Of a stretch of 12,886 nucleotides of DNA, positions 12,826 to 12,886 are shown piece after piece; within the stretch, counting starts at the first letter, position 1, and every line of letters starts with the position of its first letter. A program made the position numbers and the translations under genes. The DNA is from Clostridia bacterium (lineage in GTDB: Bacteria; Bacillota; Clostridia; Christensenellales; UBA1242): contig JAFYKU010000014.1 of assembly GCA_017537405.1 (NCBI GenBank), positions 1 through 12,886 on the forward strand, read 5' to 3'. Under the pieces are notes generated by a model that saw only the letters and a program-made list of their open reading frames with translations, had not been told where the DNA came from and made no database searches.

Positions 12826-12886
12826 ATTCATGTGGGAGATGTATAGCAATCGGCTATGCAGTCGTTGGTACCACTTAAAAGGAAAA
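12826..12886 (+). ncRNA. Start of a structured leader or small RNA, cut by the window edge
   Basis: The predicted transcript folds GTATAGC (12841-12847) with GCTATGC (12853-12859) around loop AATCG, a 7-bp stem with one G-T pair. It can be closed by GTGG (12832-12835) with CCAC (12871-12874). The 3' bases AAAAGGAAAA could hold a weak ribosome binding site. It may be a 5' leader (for example of a ribosomal-protein operon) or the start of a non-coding RNA. I do not recognise a known family, and the rest is outside the window. Confidence 0.4.

Noticed and set aside
12826..12886. T-box riboswitch, because of the GGTACCAC sequence
   Set aside because: A T-box needs a long specifier domain upstream, but the promoter is only about 40 bases before this motif, and the rest of the T-box signature is missing.

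Overview
The window comes from a low-to-medium-GC bacterium. The gene set (VanW-family surface protein, MelB-type sugar symporter, PF11449-type metal exporter, YcxB-like membrane protein, clostridial-looking MnmA and TruA) points to the Bacillota, probably an uncultured clostridial lineage. This placement is an inference from protein flavour, not a phylogeny. Promoters look like ordinary housekeeping-sigma promoters (TTTACA or TTGATA, 17 bp spacer, TATAAT). Base composition is uneven: the genes at 3269-4776 are very AT-rich (two 60-base samples gave 20% and 28% GC), while a sample of mnmA gives 50%.

Layout. 1-234: two divergent tRNA genes. One, on the minus strand, is cut by the window edge and looks like a second tRNA-Gln; the other is a complete tRNA-Gln(CUG). 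268-1320 (minus): a protein with two NUDIX domains. 1414-3186: an unrecognised 590-residue protein with an alpha/beta-hydrolase-like front half and three C-terminal repeats. 3269-3823: a small membrane protein with a YcxB-like tail, followed by a terminator. 3991-4776: an RNase Z-like metallo-beta-lactamase-fold hydrolase. 4777-4978: a nested hairpin element, a long terminator hairpin and the mnmA promoter. 4979-6789: an mnmA-truA operon, then tRNA-Pro(GGG). 7005-7928: a metal exporter with a His/Cys-rich loop, converging on a two-gene minus-strand operon (9233-7939) of single-span extracytoplasmic proteins. 9291-11541: a GPH-family symporter overlapped by a tRNA-dihydrouridine synthase gene, whose 3' end overlaps a convergent VanW-family gene (12766-11471). 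12767-12886: an operator-like palindrome, a strong promoter and the start of a structured transcript that leaves the window.

Two themes tie the window together. First, translation: three tRNA genes lie with three tRNA-modification enzymes (MnmA, TruA, Dus), and MnmA's normal substrates include the UUG tRNA-Gln. Second, transcript architecture: for five genes the predicted -10 box ends only 6-9 nt before the start codon, with no Shine-Dalgarno sequence. This predicts leaderless or nearly leaderless mRNAs. The only two genes with good Shine-Dalgarno sequences are the two very AT-rich ones (3269 and 3991), which suggests they were acquired from elsewhere.

No CRISPR array, transposase, phage gene or rRNA is visible. 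The most novel-looking items are the leaderless promoter pattern, the 590-residue protein, the nested hairpin at 4787-4841 and the leader RNA at the right edge.
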